DNA of 64,000 nt, taken from contig NZ_CP040812.1 of the NCBI RefSeq assembly GCF_006159205.1, forward strand, positions 4,154,001 to 4,218,000. The letters run 5' to 3'. A program made the position numbers and the translations under genes. Each line of letters starts with the position of its first letter. Position 1 is the stretch's first letter. The notes under the pieces are model-generated. The model saw nothing but the letters and a program-made list of their open reading frames with translations, had not been told where the DNA came from and did not search any database. This stretch comes from Antarcticibacterium flavum. GTDB taxonomy: Bacteria; Bacteroidota; Bacteroidia; Flavobacteriales; Flavobacteriaceae. Below are positions 17,998 through 25,589 of the stretch, piece after piece.

Positions 17998-18020
17998 ACA
18001 GAAAACAGAAAACAGAAAAC
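17998..18020 (+). repeat. Short ACAGAAA heptamer array
   Basis: Three tandem ACAGAAA units plus AC, ending 6 bases before the ATG at 18027. The period is again seven, but the motif differs from the array at 17744-17860. It replaces the usual leader and ribosome-binding region of the next gene. Confidence 0.6.
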
Positions 18021-18026
18021 GCTTTC

Positions 18027-18932
18027 ATGAAATTCAAAAAGATAGTTTGCATAGATAAAACGAAACTTAAGCCCTGGGCAATTGAGGAATTGCAGGAGCA
18101 TTGTGAGGAAAAGATCGCGAACTATACAGATTATCCGGAAACGCAGGAAGAGGTCATTGAGCGCATAGGAGATGCTGAGGTTGTTTTTGTTTCCTGGCAT
18201 ACAAAGATTGATGAGGAGGTCATTAAAAGGTGCCCGAATCTTCAATATATTGGAATGTGCTGCAGCCTTTATGATGGTGAGTCGGCAAACGTGGCAGTGA
18301 ATTTTGCGAGGGAGCGGGGAATTACCGTTACCGGAATTAGAGATTACGGGGATCCCGGGGTGGTAGAGTTCATAATAAGTGAACTGGTAAGATTGCTGCA
18401 TGGGCTGGGGGAGTGGCAGTGGAAAGAAATGCCCCTGGAGCTTACCCAAAGGAAGATCGGGATAATTGGTCTGGGAGTTACAGGACAGCTGCTGGCAAAA
18501 TGTTTGTTACCATTTGGGGCCGACCTGTACTACTTCAGCCGGACCAGGAAGCAGGAATGGGAGGAGAAGGGAGTGAAATACCTGCCGCTGGAAGAGCTGC
18601 TGGAAAAAGTTGAGATCCTTTCCATTCATTTGCCAAGGAATACAGAGATCCTTCAGCAAAAAGAATTTGAAAAATTTGGATCTGGAAAGATCCTTATCAA
18701 TACTTCCCTGGGATTGCCGTTTGACGAGAAAGCCTTCAGCAGCTGGATTAATCATACCGGCAATTTTGCGATTTTTGACGGGGATGGGAAAAAGGAACTT
18801 TCAGAAAAAACAGAGAAAATGGAGTGCGTTATTACAGCCTCAAAAAGTGCGGGCTGGAGTGCCGAGACTCATGAGCGACTGGCTCAAAAGGTGATGGAGA
18901 ATTTCAGGGAGTTTATGAAGGAATATTTTTGA
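18027..18932 (+). CDS. D-2-hydroxyacid dehydrogenase-like protein lacking catalytic residues
   Basis: 301 residues from the ATG at 18027 (an earlier ATG at 17928 reads through repeat DNA and is unlikely). The central NAD-binding fold has GIIGLGVTGQLLAK (about 141-154), and the overall length and order match D-isomer-specific 2-hydroxyacid dehydrogenases. However, the catalytic triad of that family is not recognisable: the Arg of the INTARG motif is replaced (INTSLG), the Glu segment reads FDGDGKKE, and the catalytic His of TPHIAG is lost (TASKSAGWS). It may be a non-catalytic NAD-binding protein or use different chemistry. It is monocistronic, ending 3 bases from the convergent TRIC-like gene. 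Confidence 0.75.
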   Translation: MKFKKIVCIDKTKLKPWAIEELQEHCEEKIANYTDYPETQEEVIERIGDAEVVFVSWHTKIDEEVIKRCPNLQYIGMCCSLYDGESANVAVNFARERGITVTGIRDYGDPGVVEFIISELVRLLHGLGEWQWKEMPLELTQRKIGIIGLGVTGQLLAKCLLPFGADLYYFSRTRKQEWEEKGVKYLPLEELLEKVEILSIHLPRNTEILQQKEFEKFGSGKILINTSLGLPFDEKAFSSWINHTGNFAIFDGDGKKELSEKTEKMECVITASKSAGWSAETHERLAQKVMENFREFMKEYF

Positions 18933-18935
18933 ATA

Positions 18936-19562
18936 TTATTTTTTTTCCACAGGGGCCAGGTCGAAGTTGGGAAGGGAGATCCTGTATTTGACCACTATAA
19001 GCCTAATGCTGATAATAATTAAGGAGGTAACTACATAAATAACATCTGTATTTACCCCTAGCTCATTTAAAAGGATAAAAGCCAGTCCTCCTGTGAGAGA
19101 AGCTGTGGCATAGATCTCTTTCCTGAAGATCACCGGGATCTCTGCTACCAGGATGTCCCGTAAAACCCCACCAAAAGTTCCTGTCATCGCCCCAAGGGTA
19201 ATACAAATAATGGGATCAAGCCCGTTTTGCAGGCCTATTTCTACCCCCGTTATTGTAAATACTCCAAGGCCTATGGTGTCAAAAAGAAAAAGTGAGGTTT
19301 TAAGGTAATTGATCTTATTTCTGAAAATAATTGCCAGGACAGTCACCACTCCAATGAAATATATATAAATGGTATTATCCATCCAGGTAGGGGTGGCACC
19401 AATCAAAATATCCCTAAGCGTTCCGCCACCAATGGAAGTTACAAATGCAATAATAAAGATCCCGAAGAGGTCCAGCTTCCTGTTCATTGCCGCAAGTGCA
19501 CCAGAAATGGCAAAAGCAACCGTACCCAGTAGATCCAATATGTTGAAAAGGCTTAATTCCAT
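18936..19562 (-). CDS. TRIC (YicG/UPF0126) family cation channel-like membrane protein
   Basis: 208 residues, seven transmembrane segments formed by two repeats of three helices plus one. Each repeat holds the glycine-rich motif of the family: GGGTLRDILIG in the first and GGVLRDILVAEIP in the second, with FAISGALAAMN near the N-terminus. Prokaryotic TRIC homologues form trimeric cation channels; some related YicG proteins may be exporters. It reads convergent to the dehydrogenase-like gene, and its 5' side opens on the 643-bp gene-free gap that carries two nested repeat elements. Confidence 0.88.
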   Translation of the reverse strand: MELSLFNILDLLGTVAFAISGALAAMNRKLDLFGIFIIAFVTSIGGGTLRDILIGATPTWMDNTIYIYFIGVVTVLAIIFRNKINYLKTSLFLFDTIGLGVFTITGVEIGLQNGLDPIICITLGAMTGTFGGVLRDILVAEIPVIFRKEIYATASLTGGLAFILLNELGVNTDVIYVVTSLIIISIRLIVVKYRISLPNFDLAPVEKK

Positions 19563-19630
19563 TTAGCCTGCAAAGATATCTTTTTTATTTCCGGTTACCT
19601 TGTAATTACCAAAAAGTAGGAATTTGAAAC

Positions 19631-20084
19631 CATTGTTGTCCGATAAAAATATGTAAATTTTCCTTAACCCTTTCCGTGTATAGCAGAAGACATATCAACC
19701 CCGACCAGGGGGTGGTCTTGGATCTTAAATAAATTTGGAAATTTCACGTCATTGGGGTCCGATTAAAATAATGTGAATTTACGTTAAGTCTTGCTACATA
19801 TAGTCCGAGGTCTTATCAACCTCCACCGGGAGTGGTTTTGAATCTAAATTAATTAAAAAAATCCAGGCAGTTTAAAATTGGATAAACATCTAATTTTCAA
19901 AAACATAAATTTAGTCTGGTTTCTATATTCTAGCAGCGGAAGCGGTCCAGACTCTTTTACCGGACAACAATGATTTTAAGTTTTGAAACAGAAGGTAGCT
20001 AACCATTTTTTAAGCACTCATATTTTGGTCCGGATTCTAGATTCCAGTAGCGCAGCGGTCCAGACTTTTAAACGTGCAACAATG
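19631..20084 (+). repeat. MITE-like interspersed element, copy 3 (outer, interrupted by copy 4)
   Basis: The outer element begins CATTGTTGTCCGATAAAA (19631) and ends ACGTGCAACAATG (20084); without the inserted inner copy it is about 231 bp. Left module at 19690-19725 with hairpin GACCA/TGGTC; right module GGTCCGGATTCTAGATTCCA (20027-20046) to CAGCGGTCCAGAC. Its flanks are ATTTGAAAC (19622-19630) and ATTTGGAAC (20085-20093), 8 of 9 identical, a convincing target duplication. The whole gap 19563-20205 (643 bp) holds no gene; besides these elements it contains the trxB leader. Confidence 0.75.
19750..19972 (+). repeat. MITE-like interspersed element, copy 4 (inner, nested)
   Basis: The best preserved copy, 223 bp. 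Left end CATTGGGGTCCGATTAAAAT, right end TTTTACCGGACAACAATG, inverted relative to each other. The right module has a 7-bp stem, AGTCTGG (19913-19919) with CCAGACT (19947-19953); the left module has CCAC/GTGG. Flanks ATTTCACGT (19741-19749) and ATTTTAAGT (19973-19981) match at 7 of 9 positions. It sits inside copy 3 between that copy's left and right modules. Confidence 0.75.
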
Positions 20085-20205
20085 ATTTGGAACTTATTGA
20101 GGCGATGAGTATCTTGTATTAAAGGAAGAATTCAAAAGTTCCACACTTTTTAAGTAAGCTTTTACCTATTCTTCCTACTTTTACAGTATTAAAAACAAAA
20201 CAACC

Positions 20206-21180
20206 ATGACAGATAAAATTGAGCGTATTAAATGTCTTATTATAGGATCAGGGCCGGCGGGATATACCGCTGCTATTTATGCTGCCCGGGCAGATATGCA
20301 CCCTGTGATGTACACAGGAATGGAACCCGGAGGTCAACTTACAACAACCACAGAGGTTGATAACTTCCCCGGTTATCCAGATGGTGTGGATGGGCCTTCA
20401 ATGATGATAGACCTCCAGAAACAGGCAGAGCGCTTTGGAACCCAGGTTAGGATAGGGATGGTGACCGAGGTTGAGCTAAGCACAGAGCACGGCGGGATCC
20501 ATAAAGCCTGTATAGATAATGCCGATTGGGTTGAGGCTGAAACAGTTATTATTTCAACCGGAGCAACGGCTAAATATTTAGGCCTTCCAAGTGAACAGCG
20601 CCTTAGAGGTGGGGGAGTATCTGCCTGCGCCGTTTGTGACGGATTCTTCTATAAAGGACAGGATGTTGCCATAGTGGGTGGTGGAGACACTGCTGCTGAA
20701 GAGGCTACGTACCTTGCTAACATTTGTAACAAGGTGACTATGCTGGTTAGGGGCGATGAGATGCGTGCTTCCAAAGCAATGCAGCACAGGGTTACCAATA
20801 CCAGGAATATAGACCTGCGTTATAATACTGAAGTTGATGAGGTGATAGGAGAGCAGGTGGTTGAAGGTTTAAGGATGGTAAATAACAAGACCGGTGAAAA
20901 AGAAGTGATCGACATTACAGGATTATTCATCGCCATTGGCCATAAGCCTAACACTGAAATTTTTAAAGGTCAGCTGGATATGGATGATATGGGATACCTT
21001 ATTACCAAAGGAAAATCCACAAAGACCAATCTTCCCGGAGTTTTTGCTTCAGGAGATGTACAGGATAAGGAATACAGGCAAGCTATCACGGCAGCCGGGA
21101 CAGGATGTATGGCAGCCCTTGATGCAGAGCGGTATTTAACGACTGTAGAGGAAACCACAGAAAAGGAGATTACGGCTTAG
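20206..21180 (+). CDS. trxB: Thioredoxin-disulfide reductase
   Basis: 324 residues. NADPH-dependent flavoenzyme that reduces thioredoxin. FAD-binding motif IIGSGPAGYTAAIYAARA at about 12-29, redox-active CAVC (Cys141, Cys144) in GVSACAVCDGFFYKG, NADPH-binding VGGGDTAAEEATYL and the C-terminal FAD motif GVFASGDVQDKEYRQA. All are canonical for low-molecular-weight TrxB. The gene is monocistronic, preceded by the nested repeat elements (ending 121 bp upstream) and followed by a clear terminator. Confidence 0.96.
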   Translation: MTDKIERIKCLIIGSGPAGYTAAIYAARADMHPVMYTGMEPGGQLTTTTEVDNFPGYPDGVDGPSMMIDLQKQAERFGTQVRIGMVTEVELSTEHGGIHKACIDNADWVEAETVIISTGATAKYLGLPSEQRLRGGGVSACAVCDGFFYKGQDVAIVGGGDTAAEEATYLANICNKVTMLVRGDEMRASKAMQHRVTNTRNIDLRYNTEVDEVIGEQVVEGLRMVNNKTGEKEVIDITGLFIAIGHKPNTEIFKGQLDMDDMGYLITKGKSTKTNLPGVFASGDVQDKEYRQAITAAGTGCMAALDAERYLTTVEETTEKEITA

Positions 21181-21200
21181 GCCAATTCTTTATAAAATAA

Positions 21201-21225
21201 AAAAGTCCCGCGAGGGACTTTTTTT
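21201..21225. terminator. Bidirectional terminator between trxB and a small lipoprotein gene
   Basis: AAAAGTCCC (21201-21209) pairs with GGGACTTTT around GCGA and continues in T residues; the A-run on the left makes it work on both strands. It lies between two convergent genes. Confidence 0.85.
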
Positions 21226-21242
21226 GTTGGAAGATGTTAATA

Positions 21243-21482
21243 TTAATTATCATCATTATCGATCTTCACTTTTTTCTTGACCTCTCCATCATCATCGGTT
21301 TTGATCTTGATCTTTTTGTCATCGGTCTTGATCTTCACCTTTTGGCCATCATCGCTAACCTTCACGTCGGCACCTTCTGCCCTTAGCTGGTCAAGATCAT
21401 CGGCCTCATTGGCTTCCCTGCAGGAAACAAGTGCTAAACTAAGTACAGATGTATAAAAAAATGGTTTTAAAAAGCTTTTCAT
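21243..21482 (-). CDS. Small lipoprotein with Lys/Asp-alternating tail
   Basis: 79 residues. A lipoprotein signal ends at LALVSCREA (Cys about 21), so the mature part is about 58 residues, anchored to a membrane. After an acidic linker (EADDLDQLRAEGADVK) the rest is a low-complexity series of Lys-Val/Ile-Lys and Asp-Asp units (VKIKTD, IKIKTDDD, VKIDNDD), which suggests short beta-strand repeats or a charged, disordered tail. No family recognised. It shares the terminator with trxB and starts about 60 bp downstream of the end of the 84-residue gene. Confidence 0.65.
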   Translation of the reverse strand: MKSFLKPFFYTSVLSLALVSCREANEADDLDQLRAEGADVKVSDDGQKVKIKTDDKKIKIKTDDDGEVKKKVKIDNDDN

Positions 21483-21545
21483 TTTTCTTATTAATTGGTT
21501 AATAGGCCAGAAAGATATTTAAACCATTGCACCCGGCAACTTCAT

Positions 21546-21800
21546 TTAACTTCCCGCATGATGTTTCTTCTTATACATCCCGGTCGCGTTTAACAAGTGA
21601 CAGTGGGAGGGAGGCAATGTATTAATGACAATATTTTTATATTCACATATACCTTCTTTCCCGGTCTTTAGCGGGTTGCTGTATTGCATCTCAATACGGA
21701 TATCTGCCTCTACCGGAGTAGAAATTTGATGTTCTTCCGGTGCCATTCCCAACAAATTGAGGATGGTGGCAACAACAAAATGTGCAGCAGTAGTCATCAC
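21546..21800 (-). CDS. Hypothetical protein coupled to the PspC gene
   Basis: 84 residues, starting with an ATG that overlaps the PspC-gene stop (TGATG), the usual sign of translational coupling. The N-terminus (MMTTAAHFVVATILNLLG) is mildly hydrophobic; the rest is polar with two Cys and a His/Lys-rich end (KKKHHAGS). I recognise no family. The coupling supports a real gene, but its length and lack of motifs leave a chance that it is a spurious open frame in the operon's 3' region. Confidence 0.4.
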   Translation of the reverse strand: MMTTAAHFVVATILNLLGMAPEEHQISTPVEADIRIEMQYSNPLKTGKEGICEYKNIVINTLPPSHCHLLNATGMYKKKHHAGS

Positions 21801-23578
21801 TTGTTCTTTTGAAGTTCAATACCGTCTCTATTTATTCTTACAGCCTTAACATCATCTGTGATGTTGACCCCATTTTTGTTCACACGAATTCTCACCTGGT
21901 CGTTACCGGTGGTATCTCCACCTTCAATATCAATTGTTCCTTCAAATTCATCCTCATCCCAGGAGTTATTGTTCTCCCATGATTCATCGCTTTCCCAGGC
22001 ATCGCTTTCCTCGACAGGACAATCTTCGCAAATTGCCGTGTTATTCCCAATCTTCAGGAATTTTTCTTCAGAATTGTAGTCAAGGATATTCCCGTAGTAA
22101 TCTGATGACCTGTGGTAATACGCCACGTTCTTATCTGTGTAAAGCGTGGAACCTTCAGGTAAATAAAGCACCACTCTCACCTCCTGGTTTCGGTAATTAT
22201 TTTGAAGAGCAGTCGTAAGGTGAGAATCAAGGAACAATTTTCCGTCCACGAAATTAGTATTGTAGCTTATTTCACTCGCTCTGTCCCTGGCACTCCTGGA
22301 ATCGCCTCCATCTGCCATCTTAATGATCTCCATTCTCGCAAGTGAATCCCTGGTAGATTTTACTACCAGGCGTACATCTGTATTATACATTACCTTACGG
22401 TTTTCCTCATCTACCTTTATTTGGACCCCACTCCTGTAACGATAAACTCCAGAGGAGTATTGAGGATCATTTTGCATTGCCACGTAAAGTGTGTCCTGAG
22501 AGGTAACCGGAAGGGTTTCCGTGATCACCACTTCCCCCTCAAAAGCCCGTTGCGTTGCCTGTTGTATTCCTATTACGGCAAGACCTATGATAGATAATAA
22601 CCAAAGGCCGAGCAGTACAAGTTTTGCAGGGGTGCCAATAGATCTCAACTTTTTCACAAGGATCTTTAAACCAAGTATGAAAAGAAAGAAGAAAGGTATT
22701 CCCACAGCAAAGAAGGTAAGCAGTGAAATTAACCACAACGGTGCTCCAATTGCGGCCATCTCAATATAATCTGTCCAGGGGGCATCAAATAACCCAAAGG
22801 TTCCCACGGTGAACAATCCAATAAAGAGCCCTATTAAAGTTGTTCCTGCAATAAGGAGAAGAAGTACTCCTATAAGCTTTACAAAGATATTAAGGATGAA
22901 AAGGATACCAGATCCAATTCCTGTTGCCGCAGAGGAAGCACCAGATTTAGCCTGGTTGCCGTATTTTTGATAATCGACACTTCTAACTTTCCCTGCGACA
23001 TCATCAAAACCCTCACGTATCTTCCTTTCAATATTTGTAATATTTACTTCCTCACCGCGCATAGATAATTTATCTGCGGTAGTTTTAGCTTCAGGCACAA
23101 AGATCCAAAGGGCTATATATATTAGAATAAAAGCACCACTGGAGGCAATGGTAAGAACGATCCATAACAATCTTACCCATATAGGAGCTATTCCTAAATA
23201 ATGACCAAGACCGGAGGAAACCCCTCCAACATAGGAATGTTCTGTATCCCTAAACAATTGTTTACCTGTAGTGTGAGGACGGGCATAGACAGGTTCATCT
23301 TCAAAGATCTCCTCGTCTACCATATAATCCTCTGGCTGTCCCATGATTGCGATAACCTCGTCTACCTCCTTAGAGCTAACCACCTGGCGATCTGTCTTCA
23401 TTTTTTCGCTGAAGAGTTCGGCTATACGGGCTTCAATATCGGCAATGATCTCATCACGTCCCTGGGTATTGGTTAGAGAACGTTTTATCGCATCGAGGTA
23501 ATGTTGCAATTTGGCGTAAGCATCCTCATCTATATGAAAGAAAACGCCTGCAAGATTTATATTAACTGTCTTATTCAT
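21797..23578 (-). CDS. PspC-domain membrane protein
   Basis: 593 residues. An N-terminal cytoplasmic segment (1-100) has an IADIEARIAELFSEK helix, followed by a PspC domain (about 108-170; LFRDTEHSYVGGVSSGLGHY, then a membrane helix and IALWIFVPE). Several more helices (about 235-370) lead to an extracytoplasmic C-terminal region, beta-rich and acidic (WESDESWENNNSWDEDEF). PspC domains act in envelope-stress sensing. It is co-transcribed with a PadR-type regulator (8-base overlap), a common Bacteroidota pair, which suggests PadR-controlled expression of an envelope-stress protein. Confidence 0.88.
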   Translation of the reverse strand: MNKTVNINLAGVFFHIDEDAYAKLQHYLDAIKRSLTNTQGRDEIIADIEARIAELFSEKMKTDRQVVSSKEVDEVIAIMGQPEDYMVDEEIFEDEPVYARPHTTGKQLFRDTEHSYVGGVSSGLGHYLGIAPIWVRLLWIVLTIASSGAFILIYIALWIFVPEAKTTADKLSMRGEEVNITNIERKIREGFDDVAGKVRSVDYQKYGNQAKSGASSAATGIGSGILFILNIFVKLIGVLLLLIAGTTLIGLFIGLFTVGTFGLFDAPWTDYIEMAAIGAPLWLISLLTFFAVGIPFFFLFILGLKILVKKLRSIGTPAKLVLLGLWLLSIIGLAVIGIQQATQRAFEGEVVITETLPVTSQDTLYVAMQNDPQYSSGVYRYRSGVQIKVDEENRKVMYNTDVRLVVKSTRDSLARMEIIKMADGGDSRSARDRASEISYNTNFVDGKLFLDSHLTTALQNNYRNQEVRVVLYLPEGSTLYTDKNVAYYHRSSDYYGNILDYNSEEKFLKIGNNTAICEDCPVEESDAWESDESWENNNSWDEDEFEGTIDIEGGDTTGNDQVRIRVNKNGVNITDDVKAVRINRDGIELQKNK

Positions 23579-23915
23579 GATTCTTGTTTTTTTGATTGGT
23601 GACGATGGTTACAGCTGTTTGTAGTTCCTCCCAGGTATGGGTTAGTTCTTTTAAAAATACCTTTCCTGTATCTGTGAGGCCGTAATATTTTCGTGGGGGG
23701 CCACTAGTGGATTCTTCCCAGCGATAATTGAGCAATCCTGCATTTTTAAGCCGGGTGAGTAGGGGGTAAATAGTTCCTTCCACAACCAGCAACTTTGCAT
23801 CCTTTAAGGTGTCAAGGATCTCTGCGACATAAGCATCATTGTCTTTAAGGACAGAGAGGATGCAGTACTCCAGAACTCCCTTACGCATTTGCGCTTTGGT
23901 GTTTTCAATCTTCAT
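23571..23915 (-). CDS. PadR-family transcriptional regulator
   Basis: 114 residues, the short PadR type (subfamily 2). Winged-helix signature: GVLEYCILSVLKDND, VVEGTIYPLLTRLKNAGLL and the wing SGPPRKYYGLTDTGK, then a C-terminal dimerisation helix. Such proteins usually repress neighbouring genes. The start overlaps the DUF4870 gene stop by 4 bases and the end overlaps the PspC gene by 8 bases, so all three form one operon, probably autoregulated from the promoter at 24456-24489. Confidence 0.92.
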   Translation of the reverse strand: MKIENTKAQMRKGVLEYCILSVLKDNDAYVAEILDTLKDAKLLVVEGTIYPLLTRLKNAGLLNYRWEESTSGPPRKYYGLTDTGKVFLKELTHTWEELQTAVTIVTNQKNKNHE

Positions 23916-24436
23916 TGTCTTGGATTTTGAGTGTTGTTAAACTGTTCATTTTTTGATTGATGGTTTTCTACCGGAGTAGGTTTGATGAAATTGATGGTAA
24001 GCGGATATTCATAGTACTTCCCTTCACTGGCCTTCACGGTGGCGGTAATCACTGCAACTATTTCCAATATAAACAGTGCGAGCAGGATAGTTCCCATAAC
24101 CCCGATGAAAATAAGTATGGGTAAAGCATGTATCATCTGGAAAAATTCGTGGAATTGATTATGGAAGATCATATGGTTAATAGATTCCATTCTCACTCCA
24201 AAAAAGATGATGCCGGCAATGGATAGGCAAACCAGCAGGATGAAATAGAGAAATATGCTTATTTGAAAATTTAGCGCCTGCTTCCCATGATTATCCACAA
24301 AAGGATCATTTTGTTTTGCTGTCCAGAGGATAAGCGGCAGGATGAAATTTCCAAGAGGGATGAAATACTTGGAGAATGTGGATAAATGAATGACGGCTGC
24401 CATTGTTTTGTCCGGTTTTAAGGTTGATGTTTCCAT
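23912..24436 (-). CDS. DUF4870-domain membrane protein
   Basis: About 174 residues from the ATG at 24436 (METSTLKPDKTMAAVIH); a start 51 bases upstream is possible but falls on the promoter. Three to four transmembrane segments; the conserved core HLSTFSKYFIPLGNFILPLILW and DNHGKQALNFQIS is the DUF4870 signature. Function unknown; in Bacteroidota it is often encoded with PadR and PspC genes, as here, pointing to an envelope role. It is the first gene of the operon. Confidence 0.85.
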   Translation of the reverse strand: METSTLKPDKTMAAVIHLSTFSKYFIPLGNFILPLILWTAKQNDPFVDNHGKQALNFQISIFLYFILLVCLSIAGIIFFGVRMESINHMIFHNQFHEFFQMIHALPILIFIGVMGTILLALFILEIVAVITATVKASEGKYYEYPLTINFIKPTPVENHQSKNEQFNNTQNPRQ

Positions 24437-24455
24437 AATGATTGATTTTCTTATA

Positions 24456-24489
24456 CAAATATATATCTTAAAGATGGTATTATGCAAAA
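24456..24489 (-). promoter_or_regulatory. Promoter of the DUF4870-PadR-PspC operon
   Basis: On the minus strand TTTTG (24489-24485) and TATATTTG (24463-24456) are separated by 21 bp, matching the Bacteroidota consensus. Transcription would start near 24449, about 13 bases before the ATG at 24436. Confidence 0.6.
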
Positions 24490-24574
24490 CAAAGTACTAA
24501 ATATTTTTACGAATTGGCAAAATTTAACATTTCGCTATGTTGGAAAATTTGAATACTTTTAGCAAAAATCACTC

Positions 24575-25054
24575 ATGAACCTCAGTCCAGGCAAGCTTAA
24601 CAAGTTCCTTATGGTTAAATTACCCAGTGCATGGTTATGCGGTGTACGGGTAAAAAAAATTAACAAACATTCCTGTGAAGTAGGTGTAAAGCATCGCTGG
24701 ATAAATCAAAATCCGTTCAATTCGATGTACTTTGCTGTACAAGCCATGGCTGCCGAGCTAAGCACAGGTGCTCTTGTGATGTCACAAATCAAGGAGAGCG
24801 GGGAGAAAATCTCCATGCTCGTTGCACAAAACAAGGCGAGTTTTACAAAGAAAGCTACGGGCAGGATTAGGTTTATTTGTGAAGATGGCGACAGGATCAC
24901 AAAAGCAATTGAAAATACTACTGTGAGCGGGGAGGGGGAAACCTTCTGGATGAAATCTACCGGTTATAACGAAGAAGGGGTTGAAGTATCTGTTTTCGAA
25001 TTTGAGTGGACAATTCGTAAAAAAGTTCGCAGCGAAAAGAAGACTTCAGGATAG
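24575..25054 (+). CDS. DUF4442 (hotdog-fold thioesterase-like) protein
   Basis: 159 residues, soluble. The pattern MVKLPSAWLCGVRVKKI, RWINQNPFNSMYFAVQAMAAELSTG and MLVAQNKASFTKKATGRI is that of DUF4442, a hotdog-fold family related to acyl-CoA thioesterases. The catalytic residues of classical PaaI-type enzymes are not obvious, so activity is uncertain. Monocistronic, divergent from the PadR/PspC operon. The following 279-bp gap (25055-25333) shows no gene, only the leader of the 64-residue gene. Confidence 0.78.
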   Translation: MNLSPGKLNKFLMVKLPSAWLCGVRVKKINKHSCEVGVKHRWINQNPFNSMYFAVQAMAAELSTGALVMSQIKESGEKISMLVAQNKASFTKKATGRIRFICEDGDRITKAIENTTVSGEGETFWMKSTGYNEEGVEVSVFEFEWTIRKKVRSEKKTSG

Positions 25055-25333
25055 TCTGTTTCTTTTCTACGAAGAAATCGGCAAACTGTTCTTGATTTCT
25101 GCAATTCCCCAGGAAAATAAAATTAACACCTGCTGCCAATCATAGTAATACAAGGGGTTGATTAATTATCACTATCAAACTGCAGTCTCAAATCGACAAG
25201 TGGGAAATGTTAAAATAAGTTTTACTCAAACGTTTTCGTAATATTTTTCTTATATTTAAATTGTTTAAAGATAATGCCTATTGCTTCACAATTACTTTTC
25301 TAATTCAATCAACAACCTAAATAGTTTCAAATT

Positions 25334-25528
25334 ATGGCGAGAGCGATGTTTGAATACACCAAAACGGTCCTTTCGAAGGTAAGTTTTGATGCGGTATTGT
25401 TCTGCAAAGAAGTTAAGAAGGCACTCCAAAGACTTTTACCTCATGAAATCGAGGAATTAAAGATCTGGATCATCTCCCTAACAAGGCAGAACCCCGAACT
25501 AAACCAATGTTTAATCTTATTAAAATAA
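25334..25528 (+). CDS. Small conserved hypothetical protein (64 aa)
   Basis: 64 residues, soluble and basic: MARAMFEYTKTVLSKVSFD, LFCKEVKKALQRLLPHEIEEL, ending QCLILLK. I recall near-identical small proteins in other Flavobacteriaceae, but no function is known. Support for a real gene is the ATG start, the amphipathic helical pattern and a strong terminator directly at its stop codon. It may have a long leader, since the upstream 279 bp hold no other gene; TATATTTA at about 25251 is a weak -7-like element. Confidence 0.7.
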   Translation: MARAMFEYTKTVLSKVSFDAVLFCKEVKKALQRLLPHEIEELKIWIISLTRQNPELNQCLILLK

Positions 25529-25554
25529 AAAAGCGGCCTGCGGGCCGCTTTTTT
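25527..25554. terminator. Terminator after the 64-aa gene
   Basis: AAAAAAGCGGCC (25527-25538) pairs with GGCCGCTTTTTT (25543-25554) around TGCG; strong GC stem with T tail. The symmetrical A/T runs allow it to serve the convergent oxyR gene as well. Confidence 0.9.
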
Positions 25555-25589
25555 ATTCTTTAAACTACCTGTGTGTGTATAAAGTATAA

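Noticed and set aside
17568..18449. 293-codon open frame on the minus strand across the repeat region
   Set aside because: It runs through the heptanucleotide array and antisense to two real genes; the repeat simply lacks stops in that frame.
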